From Pseudomonadota bacterium (lineage in GTDB: Bacteria > Pseudomonadota > Gammaproteobacteria > Burkholderiales > Burkholderiaceae_B), in NCBI GenBank assembly GCA_023427945.1, contig JAEYZR010000413.1:1-13741 (forward strand): a DNA stretch of 13,741 nt. Direction: 5' to 3'. The position numbers and the translations under genes are program-made. This document shows, piece after piece, positions 1-6,437 of this stretch (position 1 is the first letter of the stretch; every line of letters starts with the position of its first letter). Under the pieces are notes generated by a model. It saw only the letters and a list, made by a program, of their open reading frames with translations. It was not told where the DNA came from and made no database searches.

Positions 1-51
1 GTTGAAGAGCGGCAAGGGTGTGCAGGATGCGTGACACACTCATGAAAATGA

Positions 52-219
52 GTGCGTTCGAAGAAGTATTTCTACGACATGCAAACTGTCATCGGTGCGT
101 CACTGCACGATGCTATTTTCCGCGCGGGCAAGGGGTATGCTGACGTGTCGAGGGCCGATGAGGTGATTGCCTGTCTGCCATCACGCTGGATCGAGCCTGG
201 ATCGCCGGGGGTGTCATGA
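52..219 (+). CDS. Possible small hypothetical protein upstream of the DUF72 gene
   Basis: This is an open frame of 55 codons starting at GTG 52, with an internal ATG at 79 as an alternative start. Its TGA (217-219) overlaps the ATG of the DUF72 gene (216-218) in an ATGA arrangement typical of translationally coupled genes. The product would include MQTVIGASLHDAIF and would be soluble, with no visible signal peptide or membrane segment. I do not recognise a family. No convincing ribosome binding site precedes either start, and a stop codon lies directly before the GTG. It could instead be non-coding leader or the decayed tail of an upstream gene. The overlap and the GC-rich third positions are the only arguments for it. 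Confidence 0.3.
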   Translation: MRSKKYFYDMQTVIGASLHDAIFRAGKGYADVSRADEVIACLPSRWIEPGSPGVS

Positions 220-962
220 GCAAGTCTGTACGCGTGCGTGTGGGAATTGGCGGTTGGACCTATGCGCCCTGGCGCGATACTTTTTTTCCGCAGGACTTGC
301 CGCAGAAGGATGAGCTTCACTGGGCCAGCCGCCAGTTCAACTCGATTGAAATCAACGGCACCTTCTATCGGTCGCAAACGCCCGCGACGTTTCAGAAGTG
401 GCATGACAGTGTGCCCGAGGATTTTGTCTTCGCCGTCAAGGGGCCTCGTTACGCCACGCACCGCAAATCGCTGGCGGAAGCGTCCTCTTCGATCGACAGG
501 TTCCTGAGCAGCGGTGTCATGAACCTGGGCGAGAAGCTGGGGCCGTTGAACTGGCAGTTTGCGCCCACGAAAGCCTTCGACCCTGTCGATTTCGAGGCCT
601 TCCTGAAATGCCTGCCAGAAGCGCAGGATGGCATTTCGTTGCGTCATGCTGTCGAAGTGCGTCACGTCAGTTTCGACACGCCGGCGTTTTTCGATCTGGC
701 CAGCGCCTACGGTGTGGCGGTCGTCATTTCGGACAAGCCGCAGGTGCCGCATTTTCATGCGCTGACGGCCAGGCACTTCTTCTACGTGCGGCTCCAGGCG
801 GCGCAGGAACGCTACAAACACGGCTATGCACCGGCAGCCATCACGCGCTGGGCCGACCAGATCGAGCGCTGGGCCGACACGCGCGAAGGTTTTGTTTATG
901 TCATCAATGGATATAAGCCGTTGGCACCTGATGCAGCCAGACAACTAAAAAAGCATCTCTGA
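216..962 (+). CDS. DUF72 family protein (YecE-like TIM barrel)
   Basis: The 248-residue product matches the DUF72/YecE family, a TIM-barrel group of unknown biochemical role. Visible family features are the N-terminal strand VGIGGWTYAPWRDTFFP (residues 9-25), FNSIEINGTFYR (41-52) with its conserved Glu, FAVKGPRYATH (72-82) with Lys, Pro and Arg lining the presumed pocket, LGPLNWQFAP (108-117), AVEVRH (145-150) and the C-terminal FVYVINGYKPLAPDAARQL (226-244). Length is normal for the family. It is probably cytoplasmic, with no signal peptide or membrane segment. The ATG at 216 is preceded by a G-rich stretch (CCGGGGG) at a usable distance. The gene ends 108 nt before the permease gene. The intervening palindrome and putative promoter suggest it is not part of the threonate operon. 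Family assignment is confident; function is not known. Confidence 0.9.
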   Translation: MSKSVRVRVGIGGWTYAPWRDTFFPQDLPQKDELHWASRQFNSIEINGTFYRSQTPATFQKWHDSVPEDFVFAVKGPRYATHRKSLAEASSSIDRFLSSGVMNLGEKLGPLNWQFAPTKAFDPVDFEAFLKCLPEAQDGISLRHAVEVRHVSFDTPAFFDLASAYGVAVVISDKPQVPHFHALTARHFFYVRLQAAQERYKHGYAPAAITRWADQIERWADTREGFVYVINGYKPLAPDAARQLKKHL

Positions 963-967
963 GCATC

Positions 968-992
968 CTGTACGTACATGATGTACGTACAG
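968..992. promoter_or_regulatory. Perfect 25-bp palindromic operator candidate
   Basis: The left arm CTGTACGTACAT (968-979) is the exact reverse complement of the right arm ATGTACGTACAG (981-992) around a single G at 980. Each arm also contains the self-complementary decamer TGTACGTACA (969-978 and 982-991), repeated every 13 bp. No T-tract follows, so this is not an intrinsic terminator. It lies just upstream of a plausible -10 box and 79 nt before the permease start. The most economical reading is the binding site of the GntR/UTRA regulator encoded at the end of the same operon. HutC-type regulators generally bind GT/AC-bounded palindromes. The assignment to that regulator is inference. Confidence 0.7.
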
Positions 993-1001
993 GTGTAGAA
1001 T
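973..1001 (+). promoter_or_regulatory. Weak candidate promoter of the threonate operon
   Basis: TAGAAT at 996-1001 is a reasonable -10 hexamer (5 of 6 to consensus). A poor -35 candidate, CGTACA (973-978), sits 17 bp upstream inside the palindrome. If this is the promoter, a regulator bound to the palindrome would cover the -35 region and repress. The -35 match is weak and the start site is a guess. Confidence 0.35.
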
Positions 1002-1070
1002 AAGTCGGATTGTAAAAACGAAGCATATGGAAGTGCTCTGTATGCGCCCCGACCTGTTCAGGAGACAGAC

Positions 1071-2096
1071 ATGATTGCCGAGAAGTCCCGATTGCCATTA
1101 TTTGCCACCATGATGCGTATTCCCGGGGGGCTGATGCTCATTCCCCTGGTTCTGGGATCGCTGATCGGAACGCTGGCTCCCGACGCCCTGGCGATCGGCA
1201 GTTTCACCACCGCCTTGTTCAAGAACAGCGCGCTGCCGCTGATCGCGCTGCTGATTTTTGCCACGGGTACGCAGGTCAACATGCGCACCGGCGGCCCCAT
1301 CGTGGCCACTGCCGGCACGATCCTGCTGATGAAGACAATTGTTCCGGCAACCCTGATCATCATCCTGGGCCACTTCGTCGGCCTGGACGGCATCTGGGGC
1401 ATTTCGATCCTGGCCATGCTGGCTGCCTTCGACAACAGCAACGGCGGACTCTGGCTGGCCTATACCGGCCAGTACGGCGACAGCCGCGATCGTGGCGCCT
1501 ATGTGGCCAGCGCGATCAACGACGGCCCGTTCTTCAGCCTGTTGTTCCTGGGCGCCTCGGGCATGGCCGACATTCCCCTGATCGCACTGGTGGCGGCGCT
1601 GATTCCGTTCCTGCTGGGCGTGCTGGTGGGTAACCTGGACATCGAATGGCGCAATGTGCTCAAACCCGTGCCCAACATCGTGATTCCGTTTTTTGCTTTC
1701 GCACTGGGTACCGGCATCAACCTGACTGCAGTGGTCACCGGCGGGATTTCCGGCCTGATCCTGGGTCTGCTCATCAGCCCCATCACCGGTGGCCTGGTGT
1801 ACCTGGGATATCGCTACATCCTGCGTCGTGGCGGCAAGAGCGGCATCGGCTTTGCAGCCGGCACGACCGCCGGCAACGCCATTGCCACGCCCGCAGTGGT
1901 TGCCGCGGCTGATCCGTCGTTCCAGCAGTACGTGGGCACGGCCACCGCACAAGTCGCCGCATGCGTGCTGATCAGCGCCATCCTCGCGCCGATGCTGGCC
2001 TCCTATTTCCTGAAGCGTTCCGGTGAGCTCAAGCCTGTCACGGAACACGAACTGCAGCCCGCGGCCCCCGGCGTCGCCAAGGGGGGTGCGCTTTGA
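1071..2096 (+). CDS. KdgT-family permease, probably a D-threonate importer
   Basis: The product is 341 residues of mostly hydrophobic helices, about ten membrane segments, and belongs to the 2-keto-3-deoxygluconate permease (KdgT) family of proton symporters in the inner membrane. Family stretches seen are MRIPGGLMLIPLVLGSLIGT (15-34), FDNSNGGLWLAYTGQYGD (120-137), NDGPFFSLLFLG (150-161), FFAFALGTGINL (207-218) and GTTAGNAIATPA (264-275). GGAGA at 1061-1065 lies six bases before the ATG. The gene's TGA overlaps the TTG start of the kinase gene. Adjacency to a DUF1537 kinase and a PdxA2 dehydrogenase, and the absence of KDG kinase or aldolase genes, argue that it carries a four-carbon acid sugar. 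Salmonella has a similar permease beside its D-threonate genes. Family is certain; substrate is inferred. Confidence 0.9.
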   Translation: MIAEKSRLPLFATMMRIPGGLMLIPLVLGSLIGTLAPDALAIGSFTTALFKNSALPLIALLIFATGTQVNMRTGGPIVATAGTILLMKTIVPATLIIILGHFVGLDGIWGISILAMLAAFDNSNGGLWLAYTGQYGDSRDRGAYVASAINDGPFFSLLFLGASGMADIPLIALVAALIPFLLGVLVGNLDIEWRNVLKPVPNIVIPFFAFALGTGINLTAVVTGGISGLILGLLISPITGGLVYLGYRYILRRGGKSGIGFAAGTTAGNAIATPAVVAAADPSFQQYVGTATAQVAACVLISAILAPMLASYFLKRSGELKPVTEHELQPAAPGVAKGGAL

Positions 2097-3313
2097 AACC
2101 CATCATCGCAATCGTGGCCGATGACTTGACCGGCTCAGGCGATACCGCCGTGCAATTCGTGCGCGCCGGATGGGTGACGCAGTTGTCCATAGGCGGTACG
2201 AACGAAGCCCTGCATGGCGCCGGGCAGTCGGATGCGGAAGTGCTCGCGGTCACCACCCACAGTCGCCCCATGCCCGGCGACGAAGCGGGTGCCGTCGTGG
2301 CCGAGGAGATACGCTTGCTGCGCCAGGCCGGTGTGCGCCGTCTGTACAAGAAAGTCGATTCGACGCTGCGCGGGGCGTTCCGCGCCGAAATCGAAGCCAC
2401 CCAGAAGGCATGGGGCGAAGATGCCATTGTCGTCGTCTGCCCGGCTTTTCCCGCGACCGGTCGCACCGTGCGCGGTGGCACGGTTTTCGTTGACGGGGTG
2501 CCGGTGACAGAGACGTCCGCCGCCACCGACCCGGTCACTCCGGTGACCGAAGGCCACATTCCCACACTGCTGGGCTGCGCCCATGTGGCGCAGCAGGCAT
2601 CAGAGTCTGCGCAGGCCCTGGGCCAACGGATTGCCGCAGCGGGCAATGTCGTCGTGGTCGATGCCGAAACGACGGAAGACATCGAGAAGCTCGCCCGTGC
2701 GATCACCTCGCTTGGCGATCGCGCCGTACCGGTGGGTGCGGGCGGCCTGGCCATCCCGCTGGCCCGGCTGTGGGCCGGTGAGCAGACGGTCGGTCCGGTG
2801 GTCGTGGTGGTGACCTCGCAGCACAGCGCCTCTCGCGGTCAAGCCAGTGCGCTGACGGCGGCAGGTGCGCACACCTGGATGCCTTCCCTGACGATTCTGG
2901 CCGATGACGCGGCCTGGGCGGCCTGGGCCGAAGACGTGGTCGTCGAGGTGGGCCGCCTGGACATGACGGCCGCGCCTGTCGTCTTGCTGCTGGCGCCGTC
3001 GGGTCGTGCCGAAGGCCTGGATTCCGAAAAGGTCGCCACTCGACTGGGTGACCTGGCCGGCGAACTGGTGCGGCGATACGATGTCGCCGGCATCGTCGCC
3101 ACGGGCGGCGATGGCGCCAGCCACACCTTGCAGGCATTGTCTGCCAACGGTATTGCGCTGGTGGACGAAGTGACTGGCGGCGTGCCTTTGGGCCGCCTGA
3201 CCGGTGGGGAGGCCGCCGGCCTGCCCGTGGTGACCAAGGCCGGTGGCTTTGGTGCCGAAAATGTTTTGTTGCGGGCCGCGCAGGCGATCCGTGAAAGGAG
3301 ATTCCAAGCATGA
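2093..3313 (+). CDS. dtnK: Four-carbon acid sugar kinase (DUF1537), probable D-threonate kinase
   Basis: The 406-residue product belongs to the DUF1537 family, ATP-dependent kinases that phosphorylate the 4-hydroxyl of threonate or erythronate. The N-terminal substrate domain shows VADDLTGSGDTAVQF (8-22), THSRP (55-59) and KVDSTLRG (87-94). The C-terminal nucleotide-binding domain shows TGGDGASHTLQAL (337-349) and VTKAGGFGAEN (380-390). The start is TTG at 2093, sharing bases with the permease stop (TTGA) and preceded by the purine run AAGGGGGG. The encoded MKPIIAIVADDLTG is the expected family N-terminus, which supports this start. The 3' end overlaps the next gene by ATGA. With PdxA2 next and no OtnI, OtnC or LtnD homologues present, D-threonate is a better guess than L-threonate or D-erythronate. 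The gene symbol rests on that context. Confidence 0.88.
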   Translation: MKPIIAIVADDLTGSGDTAVQFVRAGWVTQLSIGGTNEALHGAGQSDAEVLAVTTHSRPMPGDEAGAVVAEEIRLLRQAGVRRLYKKVDSTLRGAFRAEIEATQKAWGEDAIVVVCPAFPATGRTVRGGTVFVDGVPVTETSAATDPVTPVTEGHIPTLLGCAHVAQQASESAQALGQRIAAAGNVVVVDAETTEDIEKLARAITSLGDRAVPVGAGGLAIPLARLWAGEQTVGPVVVVVTSQHSASRGQASALTAAGAHTWMPSLTILADDAAWAAWAEDVVVEVGRLDMTAAPVVLLLAPSGRAEGLDSEKVATRLGDLAGELVRRYDVAGIVATGGDGASHTLQALSANGIALVDEVTGGVPLGRLTGGEAAGLPVVTKAGGFGAENVLLRAAQAIRERRFQA

Positions 3314-4359
3314 CCCAAACCCTGGATGCCAGATTGCCGCTATTGGCCGTCACGCTGGGTGACGTGGCCGGTATCGGCCCTGAAATCACTGCCAAGATGT
3401 TGATGGGGCGCGACGACCTGCGCAAGAAGGCTCGCCTTGTCGTGGTGGGCGACGCGGCGGTGCTGGCTCAGGCCGTGCAGCGCCTGGGCAAGGACCCCGC
3501 GTGCGTGGTGACCGTGGACGATCCCTCGCAGGTGACCAATGCCTGTGGTTTGATCGAAGTGCTTCAGACGGGCCCCTCGCTTGCGCACGTGCCGCTGGGC
3601 AAGGTGCACGCCGACGCCGGCGATGGTTCCTATCGTTATGTGGTGGCCGCATGTGCCCTGGCGCGCGCGGGCAAGGTCGATGCGATCGTCACCCCGCCGT
3701 TGAACAAGGAAGCCATGCACCTGGCCGGCCACAAGTGGCCCGGCCATACCGAACTGCTGGCGCACGAGTTCGGCGTCAAGACCTATTCGCTGGTGTTGTC
3801 CGCGGGTGATCTGTATGTCTTTCACGCTACCACCCACGTGTCGCTGCGTCAGGCGATCACCGACGTGTCGCCCGAGCGTATGCGCGCGGTGCTGCGCCTG
3901 GCCGGAGCCTTTGCCAAGGCCTTGGGCAAGAGTGATCCGATTGCCGTGGCCGGGCTGAATCCGCACGCGGGTGAAAACGGCATTTTTGGCCGCGAGGATC
4001 TCGACGTGCTGGTGCCTGCCATTGCCCAGGCCCAGGCCGCGGGTATCCATGCCGTGGGGCCGATTCCGGCCGACGCGCTGTTTCCGCAGGCGTTCAAGGG
4101 CAAGTGGAAGTTTGTCATTGCCTGCTATCACGATCAGGGCCATGCACCGTTCAAGTCGGTCTATGGCGATGATGGCGTCAACATCACAATTGGCTTGCCT
4201 GTTGTGCGTGTCTCGGTGGATCATGGCACCGCATTCGATATCGCAGGGCAGGGTATCGCACGCGAAGACAGTCTGGTGCTGGCCGCAGAAACCGCTGCCA
4301 GCCTGGCGCCTGGATGGAACCACGTCTGGGAGACGGCGAAAGCCACTACCGGAGATTGA
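3310..4359 (+). CDS. pdxA2: PdxA2-type 4-phospho-D-threonate dehydrogenase
   Basis: The 349-residue product is a PdxA-family NAD-dependent, divalent-metal beta-hydroxyacid dehydrogenase. It starts with TLGDVAGIGPEI (15-26). It has the substrate motif GHTELL (145-150) and the three metal-ligand histidines H176 (TTHVSL), H219 (NPHAGE) and H274 (CYHDQGHAP), plus the C-terminal VSVDHGTAFDIAGQG (301-315). In biosynthetic PdxA the substrate is 4-phosphohydroxythreonine (vitamin B6 pathway). Here the gene overlaps a DUF1537 kinase by ATGA. That is the context of PdxA2, which oxidises 4-phospho-D-threonate to a 3-keto acid that decarboxylates to dihydroxyacetone phosphate. AAGGAG at 3295-3300 sits well before the ATG. 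A role in pyridoxal phosphate synthesis cannot be excluded from sequence alone, but the operon makes it unlikely. Confidence 0.88.
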   Translation: MTQTLDARLPLLAVTLGDVAGIGPEITAKMLMGRDDLRKKARLVVVGDAAVLAQAVQRLGKDPACVVTVDDPSQVTNACGLIEVLQTGPSLAHVPLGKVHADAGDGSYRYVVAACALARAGKVDAIVTPPLNKEAMHLAGHKWPGHTELLAHEFGVKTYSLVLSAGDLYVFHATTHVSLRQAITDVSPERMRAVLRLAGAFAKALGKSDPIAVAGLNPHAGENGIFGREDLDVLVPAIAQAQAAGIHAVGPIPADALFPQAFKGKWKFVIACYHDQGHAPFKSVYGDDGVNITIGLPVVRVSVDHGTAFDIAGQGIAREDSLVLAAETAASLAPGWNHVWETAKATTGD

Positions 4360-4362
4360 GGA

Positions 4363-5322
4363 TTGACGCGTCTGGCTATTGATCGCAACAGTGACACGCC
4401 GCTGCATGCGCAGGTTGCGCAGCGGCTGCGCGACGATATCCGTGATCGCGGCCTTCAGGCCGGGAGCGCGCTGCCCAGCGAAGCGCAACTGGGCGAACGC
4501 TTCGGCGTTGCGCGCAGCGTCGTACGCCAGGCGTTGGCCAGCCTGGTCACCGAGGGCGTCATCGTGCGTCAGACGGGGCGTGCGCCCATCGTGGCGCCCA
4601 CCCGTGAACACCACCGGCTGGTACAGCGATCCACCGGCATGTTCGATCAGTTCGCAAAGTCTGGCGTGCGGCTGCGTACCCGAGTCCTGGCATTGGATGT
4701 CCGGCCGCCGCCTGCCGCAGTGGCTGCATTTTTTGGCAGCAACCAGCTTTTGCTGCTGGAGCGCCTGCGTTTCGTGGACGATGCGCCGCTGGCGCTGGTG
4801 CATACGTGGTTGCCTGCCCACTTTGCACCCATCCTGGCCAAGGTCGATCTCACTGACGCCTCGTTGCACGGAACCTTGCAGACCCACGCTGGACTGCGTC
4901 CGGGCAAGGGGCGCAATCACATCAAGGCCGTGGCCGCCACACCGGTGCAGGCCACGCAACTCGACGTGGCGCAGGGCAGCCCCCTGCTGCTGCTGGAAGG
5001 GCTGGGCCGTGATCAGCACGACGGTCCGATGGAATACTTCTTCACCTGGCATCGCGGTGAACATCTGGTCTTTGACGTGGACGTGACCGATGACGACGAA
5101 AAAGTCAGTCGGCGTCTGGCCAATCCGCACGAGACTCAGGGGGCGGCCTCGCGTTCGCAGGTCGCGTCCGACCCGCTCGCGGCGCCAGTAGCAGATAGTC
5201 TGTCAGCCGGTCCAGGCGCCGTGTCCGGGGATGCCCGCGATGCACTGGCCCGCGCCGAATCGCTGCTTGCTCAACTGAGCGCTGAACTGGCAAGATTGAA
5301 GGCCACCAACACATCGTCGTAA
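4363..5322 (+). CDS. GntR-family regulator, HutC/UTRA type, with C-terminal extension
   Basis: The product is a 319-residue transcription factor. The winged helix-turn-helix spans about residues 12-78 (PLHAQVAQRLRDDI, LPSEAQLGERFGVARSVVRQAL, GVIVRQTGRAPIV). A UTRA effector domain spans about 85-240, with LLLERLRFVDDAPLALVHTWLP (130-151) and the closing HRGEHLVFDVDV (230-241). Most family members end near 240. This one continues for about 75 residues: a Pro/Ala/Ser-rich linker, then a short heptad-like helix DALARAESLLAQLSAELARL (293-312) that could form a coiled coil. Translation starts at TTG 4363, three bases after the dehydrogenase stop, with GGAG at 4351-4354. It probably autoregulates the operon through the palindrome at 968-992, with threonate or a phosphorylated intermediate as effector. 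That regulatory link is inferred. Confidence 0.88.
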   Translation: MTRLAIDRNSDTPLHAQVAQRLRDDIRDRGLQAGSALPSEAQLGERFGVARSVVRQALASLVTEGVIVRQTGRAPIVAPTREHHRLVQRSTGMFDQFAKSGVRLRTRVLALDVRPPPAAVAAFFGSNQLLLLERLRFVDDAPLALVHTWLPAHFAPILAKVDLTDASLHGTLQTHAGLRPGKGRNHIKAVAATPVQATQLDVAQGSPLLLLEGLGRDQHDGPMEYFFTWHRGEHLVFDVDVTDDDEKVSRRLANPHETQGAASRSQVASDPLAAPVADSLSAGPGAVSGDARDALARAESLLAQLSAELARLKATNTSS

Positions 5323-5338
5323 ACGAGGGCGCATCGCC

Positions 5339-6205
5339 ATGCCATGCAAACCGCTTCTGATCATTCAAATGGGCGTTCCGCCCCAGGACATTTCGGCGCG
5401 CTTTGGTGAACAGGGGCGATGGATGCAGGATGCGCTGGGGCGTATCGATGGGGCTGCTGCCCAACCTTGGCAGGCGGACGCCTTTCCTTTGAACGTGGTG
5501 CGTCCTTCGTTCGGTGAGGCGTTACCTGCGCTGGACACCGTGGCCGGTGCCGTCATCACCGGCTCCTGGAACATGGTGACCGATCTGGAGGACTGGAGCG
5601 AACGGACCGCCGGCTGGATTCGCCAGGCACACGCCGCCCATGTTCCCATGCTGGGGATTTGTTATGGGCACCAGTTGATGGCGCACGCGCTGGGTGGGGT
5701 GGTGGATTTCCACCCTCAAGGTCGCGAACTGGGGTGTTATGCACTGCAAACCCTCGCCGACGTGTCAGACGATCCCTGGTTGAGTCATCTTCCCGCGGAT
5801 TTCAACGCCTTGTTGTCGCACGAACAAACTGTGCTGACCGCGCCAGATTGTGCCCGCGTGCTGGCGCGCTCGGCACACGATCCCCATCAGATCCTGCGTT
5901 ATGGCGCTCACGCCTTGTCCGTTCAGTTCCATCCCGAGTTCTCGCCTGCCCTCATGCATGCCTGCATCAGCCGCCGTGCCGGCGAACTGGCCAGCCAGGG
6001 CGTCGACACGGACGCCATGCTTGGCAACATTCAGGCGACGCCCCATGCGCACGAGATCCTGGTGCGCTTTGCACAACACGCCTGGGCGTCAGCGGGTATG
6101 TATGCGGGAGCAGCAGGGCAGGGCGTTGCGCCGCATCCTCGCGTTGATCGCAACGACATGGCGGTTTCTGTGGGTACTTTCGCACCGGTAGCCGCCCCAA
6201 TCTAG
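5339..6205 (+). CDS. Class I glutamine amidotransferase family protein
   Basis: The 288-residue product is a single-domain class I (triad) glutamine amidotransferase resembling the glutaminase half of GMP synthase. The nucleophile Cys108 lies in MLGICYGHQLMAHALGG (104-120), and His198 and Glu200 lie in SVQFHPEF (194-201). The oxyanion-side motif is AVITGSWNMV (71-80). The triad is complete, so it is probably active, but the acceptor substrate is unknown. Relatives include stand-alone GMP synthase-like proteins and gamma-glutamyl hydrolases such as PuuD. About 75 residues after the domain core include a low-complexity Ala/Gly-rich tail. The ATG at 5339 follows the regulator stop by 16 nt, with GAGGG in the gap, so co-transcription with the threonate operon is likely. 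No obvious functional link to threonate is visible. Confidence 0.85.
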   Translation: MPCKPLLIIQMGVPPQDISARFGEQGRWMQDALGRIDGAAAQPWQADAFPLNVVRPSFGEALPALDTVAGAVITGSWNMVTDLEDWSERTAGWIRQAHAAHVPMLGICYGHQLMAHALGGVVDFHPQGRELGCYALQTLADVSDDPWLSHLPADFNALLSHEQTVLTAPDCARVLARSAHDPHQILRYGAHALSVQFHPEFSPALMHACISRRAGELASQGVDTDAMLGNIQATPHAHEILVRFAQHAWASAGMYAGAAGQGVAPHPRVDRNDMAVSVGTFAPVAAPI

Positions 6206-6275
6206 TTTCATGTGGTATTCTTCTCCTCCTTCTGAAGCGACGCGATTTTAGTGATCGTCCGGCTCAAGAGGATTT

Positions 6276-6352
6276 CGGGACGTAGCGCAGCCTGGTAGCG
6301 CATCTGCTTTGGGAGCAGAGGGTCGTGAGTTAGAATCCCACCGTCCCGACCA
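6276..6352 (+). tRNA. tRNA-Pro (anticodon UGG), with atypical T-arm
   Basis: A 77-nt cloverleaf with encoded CCA can be folded by hand. The acceptor stem CGGGACG (6276-6282) pairs with CGTCCCG (6342-6348), followed by ACCA. The D arm is GCGC/GCGC with loop AGCCTGGTA. The anticodon stem TCTGC/GCAGA holds loop TTTGGGA, giving anticodon TGG. The variable region is GGGTC, and the T stem GTGAG/CCCAC encloses loop TTAGAAT. Two features are odd. T-loop position 56 is A (6332) instead of the nearly invariant C that pairs with G19. Also, A52 (6328) faces C62 (6338) in the T stem. All other helices are intact and a strong terminator follows. A possible extended -10 (TGG TATTCT, 6213-6221) lies upstream but is weak. 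Confidence 0.9.
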
Positions 6353-6360
6353 ATAAAGAC

Positions 6361-6396
6361 AAGGCCGTTAGTGATGTTTTCACTAACGGCCTTTTC
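6361..6396. terminator. Intrinsic terminator after tRNA-Pro, possibly bidirectional
   Basis: AAGGCCGTTAGTGA (6361-6374) pairs without mismatch with TCACTAACGGCCTT (6380-6393) around the five-base loop TGTTT. TTTTC runs on from 6392. This is a classic rho-independent terminator for the tRNA transcript. The inverted complement also works moderately on the - strand, where the downstream tract is interrupted (TTGTCTTT). It may therefore also end the - strand cluster, whose last gene stops at 6438. Confidence 0.9.
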
Positions 6397-6437
6397 AATT
6401 GCGGGGCCAGCATGGGCCACTTCTTGTTCGCGTGGCG

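Noticed and set aside
72..944. Long - strand open frame (290 codons) opposite the DUF72 gene
   Set aside because: Shadow frame of a GC-rich gene. The + strand protein has clear DUF72 motifs, while this one is rich in Arg/Gly/Asp with no family features.
968..992. Palindrome as a terminator for the DUF72 gene
   Set aside because: No T-tract follows, the loop would be one base, and it sits beside a -10 box. An operator fits better.
3340..5130. 596-codon - strand open frame opposite pdxA2 and the UTRA regulator
   Set aside because: It spans two well-supported + strand genes and has the His/Gln/Arg-rich composition of an antisense frame.
6276..6352. tRNA-Pro as an integration site of a genomic island
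   Set aside because: No integrase gene is present and I see no second copy of the tRNA 3' end in the window. The flanking clusters look like ordinary chromosomal genes in base composition.
6208..6420. 70-aa - strand ORF containing GRDGGILTHDPLLPKQMRYQ
   Set aside because: It is the antisense translation of the tRNA-Pro gene and its terminator, a well-known type of spurious database protein. It was useful only because it exposes the T-loop base change.
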